A stretch of 60,402 bases of DNA from Aquimarina aquimarini. GTDB lineage: Bacteria; Bacteroidota; Bacteroidia; Flavobacteriales; Flavobacteriaceae. The stretch covers positions 1 to 60,402 of the forward strand of contig NZ_OMKE01000037.1 of the NCBI RefSeq assembly GCF_900299535.1, in the 5' to 3' direction. The position numbers and the translations under genes are program-made. The notes below the pieces were generated by a model. The model did no database searches. It was not told where the DNA came from and was given only the letters and a program-made list of their open reading frames with translations. Shown in pieces: positions 57,301 through 60,402 of the stretch (its first letter is position 1; every line of letters begins with the position of its first letter).

Positions 57301-57739
57301 GACAGTAAACCAATTACAATCATCAGATTTTACAGAACTACAAGGAAACATTTTTGTAATTAGAGAAACGGCAGATTATGTACTACGTGTAATAGATGCA
57401 GATGGATGTGAAATTCGCATAGTACAAAACTTAACATATATCAATATCCGTATTCCTAATTACTTTACTCCAGATAGCCCTAACAGTTCAACAGAAGAAC
57501 GTTTATGGTATCCTAGACAGATTACTCCAAATACAGATGATCCTTTCTTCTTTGAAAACATGGAAGTAATGGTATTTGATAGATACGGAAGAAAGCTGGC
57601 AGAGTTTAAAGGAGATCAACAAGGATGGGATGGACTATATCAAGGAAAACAACTTCCTTCTGGAGATTATTGGTATACTATAATCCTTAATGATATAGAT
57701 AATAGAGAGTTCACAGGTCACTTTACACTATATAGATAA
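42377..57739 (+). CDS. sprB: Giant SprB-like gliding adhesin, T9SS type B substrate
   Basis: This protein of 5120 residues is encoded by a quarter of the window. A signal peptide lies at about 17-37 (I-F-L-V-L-F-L-F-F-N-A-T-L-M-F-S). The non-repeat head (about 40-930) includes a PA-like domain at about 190-290 (A-G-N-I-A-V-V-Q-T-G-G-G-C, A-A-G-A-I-G-V-V-I-V) and a DUF11-like Ig module at about 575-700. From about residue 965 to 4960 I count about 42 SprB-type repeats averaging 95 residues. Each opens with a strand then Cys, runs through G-x-Y-T-I/V-x-V-x-D, and usually has a second Cys. The last 95 residues are the CHU_C sorting domain (N-Y-F-T-P-D, V-M-V-F-D-R-Y-G-R, P-S-G-D-Y-W-Y-T). Exported by T9SS and moved along the surface in gliding, by analogy with F. 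johnsoniae SprB. Confidence 0.85.
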   Translation: MTMESIDNILKLLEKKANYKQIFLVLFLFFNATLMFSQQGFQHRENTTVRGDVLMAGNAILGLTNNPPNSAYNIMGTSNGGTNRNTAYIDIDGDNTTFSSSSADLVDPNVGCTSIVSAGLYWSANYYLARQNFPNNYSNTNISSGTNTRTVLTINNTTIAGVYNVRNDEFSSDNSDIRLRPASSNLVVAQPTSGCGITNGAALAGNIAVVQTGGGCSDRNKVLNAQAAGAIGVVIVSSSGNLHRLLGGGSQITIPSVTIGNDDITGGGNLITQLQAQTNVVNATLSTTGNEDTTNLSATDVRKLGTADFQNIRLGFGPPGSVTYSTVQPQVGTLPITLSSGTVVNTHPGVIYDGYSNTVSNNNANATDNVPYVCYADVTSIVQNNGYGTYTVADMKATLGVTSGVSGAAGGWTLVVVYQDPSPASVNRFISVYDGFREIQSGAAPVNLPITGFTTLPAPNPVNVRLGSASLEGDNGIQGDNLLIQNAGGTFVPIVDAVNPNGNFFNSSISVDGAYTTNRNPASRNTLGFDSDIFDLANNSNSIIPNGATNANFRLFTAGDTYQSFLLAFSVENIIPELRILKEVYNPSDLSTPINNSSVGLGDQLVYRLRVENIGNEDYLGNVIIDDELPANVDLLSVDGINVSTNPSGNLTSIPSISYTTSGIGTGGVQTIQFSIPPNLLTHSEPGAPGTGELTIDFIVQLVATCDDLRDACSDRITNVARGTYRGILSNTLVTDDPSSSALLACGSTDGLATNFLANVGACSQDVSFCGGDLILVAGDGYDEYVWSGPGGFSTTTTINTVTVPGAVSGTYSVIKRDTTPDSLGNVCMTLTEEFVVTDFTIIAHPLQDDAATENFITYYDVSSGGCNVPLAKINLCGNQQYTVDSGFAPDNIVNITWQELTNNSCLDRGDNCPAITGGCDALANWTTIATPPKTTSYGFTDPGEYRIIVEFEGGCTQVFYFDINKNNYQPQVDVVDMECNNDGSVQVNNFTAGGTLRFLIRDQTAVAPTLPGDLGLFTNTDGLFPIAFQVNPYLFTVYAVDTAFPNCIYEIDGTVRAFQPVFDVDAFHPECVDNTNGNDLGSINIEVTGGAPQYEYHITGGPDNIDIVTGNSELNNGDHLFTGLKPGNYTIEVVSNRNPDPECLHSEVVTINDAPDFTAVARIIAPPTCDTGAIVEVIVTSHGQPGATTGPYQFAEQGGVFQSPASGDPIDRFEFTLPTTATAADEFIFEVSDTSTRLGCTIEARVNGPEPYVPIAIQTITVTDPVCPTDLGRIQVELTPASAVTGRTFIYELLDSTGTVVQTITSTSIDRTFPSVAVATGYTVRVSHNNTTDPSGSPICPVEMGTYDIDGATAVAFDAALTRFLSCNTGIDAEAQITIDNFQGGVSGTYEWATNPAGPFTTLVGTSLVINATGVTTATSYTIYVRDPSAPDCAVPQSVAIPALLDLDNVVLANERDSDCANQTFVGDISASPALSAADVGNAVQIAFTVTPAPASGPATFNITTTAGIQTLTFDRNVNYTITAVRSDNQCDAELSFNRPLLPEIDITSATETSAVTCFNGTDGAFTFNVANSSSFNYRITGPSPATTVVATGTSVTSSVTIESPATPLAVGTYTITVEDTSLTSNNCTDTTTVDITGPPTELTISATATPTDCGANTGTITATGNGGRGSHQYRLVDSASTIVIDYPNTDNEFNGLAAGTYTIFVRDGNSSDACEISTTAEVIQSTSPTIAAVAGGDACVDSDPASQWITITPSPTTTAVGPFEYTLTGPVTANDVPVTFLSTTPPVSAPANTFEIDNLIAGNYSITVTNTETNCVSGVENFTINPELTITATLAKDIDCNSGASITFTASGGSTVYTQYDLYNPPVPPATTPTLVQANITSPHATSTPGDYLIGVTDDAGCTAFSNTVTVTPFDAVVATLTPTNPSCPGLTNPDGTIQVEVTVGQGPFTYVLDGDLTTQIGPTGDTTVTFNNVGDTPNPHTITITDGSGGTPACTFNFTTTLTDPNPIVPTINIERDLSCVAPTDAIIRISGVIGGSGSWAYTLDPSAGYTNITTFPVDIPISTDATYTVHVANQGSPETCSVATNVTIEAVTEITDLSFAATPVQCTAITSNVTVTPTIVGSGSVIEYEITSPAPVGPQASNLFNNLAPGTYRFLARTDDGCVFSENFIIEDIDQIGVSATPVNEPTCNGGFDGELSFTVSGIDIPATATYEYEITGGTPAIIPITATNQTAVTIPTGDILPAGNYTIRVTDEATLCEVSTTVTIGQPDVVNFDIDTVVQDCVTNTNTVTISNPRGGSGTGYTYTLSNSGGTLVGPSRPASDPYLNVPNGTGYQLVVTDSNSCISATQTLDINQLPQLTATLDAASSDFCLDDGAINFTVDIDAVNAGTSPYTYNVTLGGVVVIPDTNVPGPSFTTSPNLTAPGDYIITIFDTNGCPTSITVPTVEEPVQLQVTPVSDITCDALGNPVNATFSLAIPASNPGYAPYTIDVSFDGGAFANHLTAATPPFTNYTATSGAGTYTFRVTDARGCTFTTLPFNVTDPVAPTVTDPDVNLDCSGDTGTVVITVTGTETPYEIDFNGAGFVTITGTQITFPNLAGDAGDADPTTNTSTYNYTVRSSKGCLYPGSVNVNQPALIEEVSRVETPVTCGGSGTVTDLGAIDLEIAGGTANYTYTLVTAANFSVRPLVPATTAVTTPNPTTTGTTVRFEGLDFGQYFIFVTDANGCTDNAPFGPFNIFSPPNDLVQNITVSATCPGGVTFEIDVQGGSGVTPPTNPPPGFDIRIVGEPSPGLGDFVPLDDSVGGATVVDANTPIRDHTYTGLSFNRTYTLEVRDNATGCLYQEMVPAQNPPSSPIIINDVVTNVSCNETPALDDGSVTFDVSAYGATVTEISWEVFNAFTNVSLGAAFTGSDNSTPGPAIPNVPVTINNLPPGEYYVAIQEVDGTQCPTRYDFSIDLPEPLTSIATNQTPANSCGTNAQVIMNTNGGTPFATPPADGYRYEVVPTGAGDPGVYPLTSNVIDLGNTVQTLDIWAADSNGCSFGPITVTTVVNPLPTVTASFIDDCAYDNTNVIDIDGTGLGTLTYQLGAGTPVAGSIDNNNHQFIVSAPGTYTITITDESGCTNTDTVTVYIPLQISPEFTTAPDCNTANGVIDATTIVSGAAQGTLTYELQDSTGTATGNTTGDASGIYTGVAPGSYIVEVTDDGRGTTPFCSFTAPVSIEAPEEPVLVPETTFVSCIGNTDGVVTAALTPASTDSDPTVVYEYRITASTSATPAVVPTPYQTDPVFSSLDNGTYTVEVRATKPNGSLNVFCFDTEDYIINDPTAVSATISSTNYSCPAGTENVPVITIDNISGGTGSTYTISYTVDGTPVVASPVDPTTLDTDPAAGIQIVAVIPGDYIFTIYDSNNCPTVQPTETIPVFPEITDPTVVRDTSATNNGEISCDNGETVTVTITGGVGPFNFVETSGAVPAQNGIVAGTGDTAAPGVQTVATFVLPSVGTYQFTITDTDANGACPVDSPTYRVDPFDSIEASAVEATPVNCNGASTGELDLTVLNYTGDFDFRVVNTTTAAVVTSGSITAPFTNPVRIGLPANGVPAGTYVVEVEALAAPFCDTTTDPFTITQPELLTLAIDENINANCNEDARVTVSVTGGTGPYTYRADDDGIAPFLFETTTANTTETFLLPATIAGTTYIISAIDTNSCTSTPVSINETVFRTGDPTVDSVTWTDSCVFDDSYTIRVVGTSNVPVIAPATNALTFEIGAVGSGQVAGNVNGTTHDFTVTTPGTYTVRVYDENGCVSTDETITIVPELTISATFTGTPECRTSVNGQITATVTGGSDFVANPGNFIFTLTGTDSSGTPIAPIVQTGAGGNIFNSVTAGSYTVIVTDSNVLPATGSGCSANDSVSLPIPVLPSITAVGEAVSCIGDSDGRVVITLDPTTDDGQQYTYQLFVDAGGGVPGAQVGTDQIDNPVFTNVPVGNYVTVIRSSSLCEEQATANVPNATQVTASANVGNYTCTGTNENFPTVTVTIQDGTPAYSITYTTPSGVVVTDTNITDADAVAVGVQYEFTADENGTYDINVTDSKGCALVAIVQAIIDLPIMEDPTVTQDTAITCLVDEEVTVSVTDGAGPFNFEVVSGPVAVAPQNNVPAGTADNPGTPAIETNATNTTFTLTDVGLYIFRITDQTTGCFVEVDYRIDAFDNIEVRAEEESRETCFGADDGRGELFILGYAGAFDYTIVDASGSTVYDSAVAGTTENTDLDVNTEDNFVIPRATEPGLGIGNYTVNITQNGIPNCTGTANFTISGPTNNFNIVLDPGNLDETCSPGSDGSFLASVTGAQGTVTYTLALPATPATIIETNTDGVFEGYAANTYLVTAIDDMGTFTCSDSDTIIIDAPANDVAITAIPDSSVSCYGAQDGIITVTANGSDGPFEYTLTPAGETEGARQDSNQFTLLAPGTYTVTVYDSLNCSNTTPAVINEPAEVTVNFSATLVDCTGNPNPTVDVTVTGTSSVAITEYVVLNIADPLSPVELQRNGTGTFTLPVGDYQFYVIDANGCQSQPSGALPVIAIPDVEITLDTRFAFVNCNGAANGIINANVTGGTGAYTYTLSAVGNVLTDGTAFTPIIQSNSEFRNLAPANYIYTVNTDRSCSDSESFTIIDPPLFEPVFSSENVTCEGLDNGLIRIEAIGGTPPYSFAIDNGEFLNDGSDGAEDGVFVFDELAPGMYNVIAQDALGCNEIRDIEILEPNPLMVSPDGDPTPETCFGDSDGQVTIIITGGTAPYETNITNNDADFVQDMFTYTGLPGGITTIYVRDANNCRIDLPVNIPAGVMLNATLVPRLECPVRDENDPSVIIQGPRYFVDFETFENSIDTDIIYTLTGVNGTVNPAQNVNLEGRFEVNPGEYEGTMEHSGGCIVDVGRIVIEEYIPLAIPVAEMTNNPEDPNEYEIVASGGRRFENNPFYSFSFTILPDGMTVNQLQSSDFTELQGNIFVIRETADYVLRVIDADGCEIRIVQNLTYINIRIPNYFTPDSPNSSTEERLWYPRQITPNTDDPFFFENMEVMVFDRYGRKLAEFKGDQQGWDGLYQGKQLPSGDYWYTIILNDIDNREFTGHFTLYR
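51262..55308 (+). repeat. Higher-order duplication of a seven-repeat block in the SprB-like gene
   Basis: Repeats at about 51262-53260 and 53261-55308 line up one to one by their Cys motifs: S-C-G-T-N / N-C-N-E-D, D-D-C-A-Y-D / D-S-C-V-F-D, A-P-D-C-N-T / T-P-E-C-R-T, V-S-C-I-G-N-T-D-G / V-S-C-I-G-D-S-D-G, N-Y-S-C-P-A-G-T-E-N / N-Y-T-C-T-G-T-N-E-N, G-P-F-N-F-V-E-T-S-G / G-P-F-N-F-E-V-V-S-G, and D-S-I-E-A / D-N-I-E-V. The second block is diverged but of the same length, so a roughly 2-kb block duplicated long ago. Confidence 0.75.
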
Positions 57740-57825
57740 TATATAACCATATAAGTGAGTTATGAGAATTGAGTATAGAACCATAGAATATAGAAGAGTT
57801 AACGATCTGTAATTTTTAAAGTTAG

Positions 57826-58782
57826 ATGAAGAAATATATAATCATATGTAGCCTATTTGCAAGTTATTGTGCTTTTGCGCAGGAGTTTTTAGCTCCTGTA
57901 CAGAATCAGTATATTGCAGATAACCCATATTTGATATCCTCTGCATATGCGGGTATCGGAGACTGTTGGCAGGTCAGAGCTTCTGGTTTTGAGCAATGGG
58001 TTAGTATTGAGGATTCTCCTGGTACACAATCCTTATCTATCGATGGTAGAATATCGGATCGTTCAGGAATAGGAGCTATTTTGTTTAATGATCAAAATGG
58101 AGCAACTACCCAAAAAGGAGTTCAACTATCCTTTGCGCATCACCTTACATTGAGTGAGTATAATAACCAATATCTTTCATTTGGAATTAGTTATAAGTTT
58201 ACTCAGTTTGGTATTGATACCTCAAGGTTTAACAATGGAGATCCCGATAATCCGTTTAATCCAGGATTAGCAGGTATAAATGTCAATGATTCTAATTTTG
58301 ATATTGGACTTTTATATCGAATCGGACGTTTCTTTTTGAGTGCAAATGCAGTTAATTTATTACAAAAAGAAATAGATGATTTTAATCCAACAGAGCCGTC
58401 ACAAATACAGAATTATTATTTGTATACAGGATATACCTTTTATCATAGATTTAGTGATATAGAGATAGAACCTTCTGTATTATATCAAAATTTTGCAGGA
58501 GATGGTCGTTCTACAGCAGATCTTAATCTAAAAGTACGTAAAATGCATAGAGGTGATTACTATTGGATAGGTGCGAGTCTTAGATCTCTGGTAGATCAGG
58601 ATTTTAAACCTCTTTCTATTTCTCCTATGGTAGGAATTAAGAAATCAAACTTTTATGTCTCATATGGATATCAAATTAATGTAAATGAAGTTTTACAGCC
58701 TACTACAGCGGCAGGATCGCATATGATTACTTTAGGATTTGATTTTGGATGTAGACAAAGTAAATGTGGGTGTACCTATTAG
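57826..58782 (+). CDS. sprF: PorP/SprF-family outer-membrane protein
   Basis: This 318-residue protein has a signal peptide (K-K-Y-I-I-I-C-S-L-F-A-S-Y-C-A-F-A, cut before Q-E). It then has the PorP/SprF opening P-V-Q-N-Q-Y-I-A-D-N-P-Y-L-I-S-S-A-Y-A-G and an even series of amphipathic strands forming an outer-membrane barrel. In F. johnsoniae SprF is needed to secrete SprB, and PorP-like proteins partner type B substrates. Its place 86 bases after the giant adhesin gene gives the same pairing. The C-terminus is unusual, with three Cys (C-R-Q-S-K-C-G-C) just before the end. Confidence 0.85.
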   Translation: MKKYIIICSLFASYCAFAQEFLAPVQNQYIADNPYLISSAYAGIGDCWQVRASGFEQWVSIEDSPGTQSLSIDGRISDRSGIGAILFNDQNGATTQKGVQLSFAHHLTLSEYNNQYLSFGISYKFTQFGIDTSRFNNGDPDNPFNPGLAGINVNDSNFDIGLLYRIGRFFLSANAVNLLQKEIDDFNPTEPSQIQNYYLYTGYTFYHRFSDIEIEPSVLYQNFAGDGRSTADLNLKVRKMHRGDYYWIGASLRSLVDQDFKPLSISPMVGIKKSNFYVSYGYQINVNEVLQPTTAAGSHMITLGFDFGCRQSKCGCTY

Positions 58783-58798
58783 AATTAAAAATTTAAAC

Positions 58799-58831
58799 AA
58801 AAAAGGCTGTCTGAAAAGGCAGTCTTTTTTT
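58799..58831 (+). terminator. Terminator closing the adhesin cluster
   Basis: A stem AAAGGCTGTC / GGCAGTCTTT (two G-U pairs) with TGAAAA loop is followed by a T-run. Confidence 0.8.
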
Positions 58832-58883
58832 ATTTGTTATTCTGTCCCGTCCTGAAATAGCGTTACACAAAATCACAAGTGTA

Positions 58884-59016
58884 ATGAAAAGAACATATAA
58901 AAAACGTACCCAGAAGGATTACTCAATGAGCTTTAAACTTTCTGTAGTTCAGGAAGTTGAGAAAGGAGTGTTGACTTATAAGCAAGCTCAAAAGAAGTAT
59001 GGTATCCAAGGTCGAA
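58884..59016 (+). pseudogene. Truncated transposase (IS3-type orfA) remnant
   Basis: The first about 45 residues (K-R-T-Y-K-K-R-T-Q-K-D-Y-S-M-S-F-K-L, then V-V-Q-E-V-E-K-G-V-L-T-Y-K-Q-A and K-K-Y-G-I-Q-G-R-S-T) are the helix-turn-helix start of a transposase orfA common in Bacteroidota. After R-S-T the expected continuation is lost and the frame runs into the antisense end of the next gene, stopping at 59072. No orfB or right end is present. The sequence before it (from about 58850) probably contains the IS left end. Coordinates of the break are approximate. Confidence 0.75.
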
Positions 59017-59045
59017 GTACTGGTTTTATAATGCTCTTTTACAAA

Positions 59046-59801
59046 TCAAGAAAAACTATAATGATTTTCTAGCAGTTGAGAAGTTTCAAGGGTTTTCTTG
59101 ATTTCTTTAGCTTGCTCTATTTCGTATGCATCCATGTTATCAGGTTGCGTACTATCAATCCAAAATAATGTCCCTTCATTTATAATACTCCGTTGCAGGG
59201 TCTTTACTTTAGGCAGATGATTATACACTCCATTGTTTGAGAAATAAGTAAACCATCCTATCCAAAATTTACCGTATAATTGCGCTACATTTGATCGGAG
59301 TGGACGGGTTAAAACATTAGCATATTCTGCATTGGTTAATTTGATTAACGTTTCTAACAACTGTATACAAAAAGATTCAGTATAAAATTCATCATAACCA
59401 ACTTTTGGAAACTCTATATTAATATGTCCTATTCCCTCTCCTTTACCATCTGCAATATCAACTGAAACCTGTCCTTCTTTCTCTTTTTTTGTATTAGAAT
59501 AGCTATTCAAAAACCCTGTAGAATCATAAGAATCTAAATGCATTTTTTTATCATTCTCATCTTTATTGATGTAAGTATAGTCTGTATCATTAATATGCTC
59601 AAATACTATAGTGTCAAAATTGGTTAAGTTTTTATCTAGAAATGTCCAGTGACTTGCTTTATGACCCCAACTACATAAGTTTTCAAAAATAGGATGTAGA
59701 GGTTGTAGTGTTTGTAATACTACTTTACTAAAATCTAAATATTCTTGAACGGTTAATTTTCTTGATTTAAACCGAATCATTACAATTGTTTTTTCTCTCA
59801 T
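59046..59801 (-). CDS. Probable Imm52-type immunity protein
   Basis: This 251-residue protein without signal or membrane segments is expected in the cytoplasm. It has an alpha/beta plan with W-T-F-L-D, F-W-I-G-W-F-T-Y-F-S and L-F-W-I-D-S-T-Q-P-D, consistent with immunity protein family 52, which pairs with restriction-endonuclease-fold toxin 5. The gene starts 6 bases after the stop of just such a toxin remnant, strongly supporting the pairing. It is intact although the toxin gene is broken, as expected for an immunity gene kept after cassette displacement. Start at 59801 or the Met seven codons later. Confidence 0.65.
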   Translation of the reverse strand: MREKTIVMIRFKSRKLTVQEYLDFSKVVLQTLQPLHPIFENLCSWGHKASHWTFLDKNLTNFDTIVFEHINDTDYTYINKDENDKKMHLDSYDSTGFLNSYSNTKKEKEGQVSVDIADGKGEGIGHINIEFPKVGYDEFYTESFCIQLLETLIKLTNAEYANVLTRPLRSNVAQLYGKFWIGWFTYFSNNGVYNHLPKVKTLQRSIINEGTLFWIDSTQPDNMDAYEIEQAKEIKKTLETSQLLENHYSFS

Positions 59802-59807
59802 TCTATT

Positions 59808-60293
59808 TTATTTAGGTGTCACTACTACTTTTATACCTTCTATTTCTTTCTTTCTAAAAATTTTATTTAACTGATCTGCCTTATGTTGCGGAGGTACATG
59901 ATATTCTAAATTTGCACCAACTTGTTTGGCTATTTCAGCATCTTTTTTTGCTACCCTAGCAACTTTATCTGCTGCCTATCTTTGCCCTTCTGGTGGCCAT
60001 CCATCCCAATCTTTGGCATCTATTAATGTATTGGTTTCGGGGTCATAGCCATCAAATTTCTTTTTACCACTAGGCATAATATCTGTTTTTACTACATATT
60101 CTGTATCCTTGGGTGCTTTAGTTACATGCTCTTGATATTCTGCTCCTTTTTGTGGGGTTGTTTCTTTTTTCCATATACCTGGACCACCATCACTTTGTCC
60201 ATGCCTAAATGAAGGTCTGGTATCATTCACCACCGCCCCCAATTCTTCTGGTACAGGAGGTAATTTTGTACCATCTTCTATAGCCTCAGCAGT
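59808..60293 (-). pseudogene. Orphan REase-fold toxin (Tox-REase-5-like) with in-frame TAG
   Basis: One minus-strand frame runs from just after a TAA (60296-60294) to a TAA at 59810-59808, interrupted only by TAG at 59978-59976. Before the TAG: G-A-V-V-N-D-T-R-P-S-F-R-H-G-Q-S-D-G-G, then K-G-A-E-Y-Q-E-H-V-T, then the nuclease core K-F-D-G-Y-D and L-I-D-A-K-D-W (the D...(D/E)xK pattern of the restriction-endonuclease fold). After the TAG the same frame continues D-K-V-A-R-V-A-K-K-D-A-E-I-A to L-E-Y-H-V-P-P and ends V-V-V-T-P-K. No N-terminal delivery domain and no convincing ATG are present. I read it as a displaced toxin tip of a polymorphic toxin, inactivated by a nonsense mutation; a sequencing error is the alternative. 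Confidence 0.7.
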
Positions 60294-60300
60294 TTATAAC

Positions 60301-60402
60301 CTATGCCTTTTTCTCTAAAAATTCTGTGGCTATTATTGAAATATGTGGGCTTTCTAAAAATCTAAAATCAAGAAAAAACCTAAGATATTCTGTCATGTCT
60401 GC
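60301..60402 (-). CDS. C-terminal end of an unknown protein (partial)
   Basis: The minus-strand frame is open from the window edge to TAG at 60303-60301, giving 33 residues ending E-F-L-E-K-K-A. No family is recognisable. It could be the end of the immunity gene of the preceding toxin cassette, in line with an orphan cassette array, but nothing in it proves this. Confidence 0.35.
   Translation of the reverse strand, partial: ADMTEYLRFFLDFRFLESPHISIIATEFLEKKA

Noticed and set aside
42377..57739. Possibility that the adhesin repeats are a CRISPR array or noncoding tandem repeat
   Set aside because: The units differ at DNA level, are about 285 bp long, stay in one open frame and encode an ordered beta-rich repeat with a T9SS sorting domain.
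60204..60242. TTG start giving an 88-residue free-standing toxin
   Set aside because: The frame continues upstream as family-like sequence to 60293 and downstream of the TAG, so this is a piece of a broken gene, not a complete small protein.

Overview
The window looks like a chromosomal segment of a gliding marine member of the Flavobacteriaceae (phylum Bacteroidota). The evidence is very low GC, Flavobacteriaceae-type lipoprotein signals (C-G-S-D-D-D after the lipobox), Bacteroidota promoter elements (TTG, about 20 bases, TAnnTTTG), weak or absent Shine-Dalgarno sequences, type IX secretion (T9SS) substrates with gliding-motility type C-terminal domains, and a four-gene cluster laid out like the sprCDBF gliding adhesin operon of Flavobacterium johnsoniae. 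I cannot name the genus from sequence alone; Aquimarina-like is a guess.

Layout. 1-900: the tail of a nuclease-like gene and two small related lipoproteins. 1.0-6.1 kb: a Na+/H+ antiporter with a nucleotide-binding domain, divergent from a universal stress protein and a SulP anion transporter. 6.3-12.8 kb: an MBL-fold hydrolase, a subtilase lipoprotein, an M1 metallopeptidase, RNase P protein and an S41 C-terminal processing protease. 12.9-15.7 kb (minus strand): a MarR-GNAT fusion with a strong palindromic operator, and an rpiB / zinc exporter / ElaA-like operon. 16-27 kb: housekeeping genes (RNase R, LysE exporter, tRNA-Cys, FolB, GlnRS, an SPFH protein, GluRS). 27.3-33.5 kb: a giant DUF4175-like membrane protein, ybeY, mnmG and a small membrane protein. 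34-36.2 kb: a lipoprotein, a methyltransferase and an OmpH/Skp-like lipoprotein.

The region 27.1-33.6 kb carries five ParB-binding (parS-like) palindromes, three of them packed in the gap between ybeY and mnmG. One forms the centre of a perfect 44-bp palindrome and another encodes the last residues and stop codon of ybeY. This points to a chromosome segregation centromere and, by analogy with other bacteria, to proximity to oriC.

The region 36.8-58.8 kb is an operon-like run for a cell-surface adhesin: a T9SS type B substrate (sprC-like); a fusion of a PorP/SprF barrel, a long TolA-like helical repeat and two SPOR-like modules (sprD position); a 5120-residue adhesin with about 42 Cys-containing SprB-type repeats and a higher-order seven-unit duplication (sprB-like); and a PorP/SprF partner (sprF-like). 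The right edge (58.8-60.4 kb) is accessory DNA: a truncated transposase, an intact Imm52-like immunity gene, and its cognate REase-fold toxin as an orphan fragment interrupted by an in-frame TAG.

All assignments were made by reading translations and motifs by eye. No database search was run.
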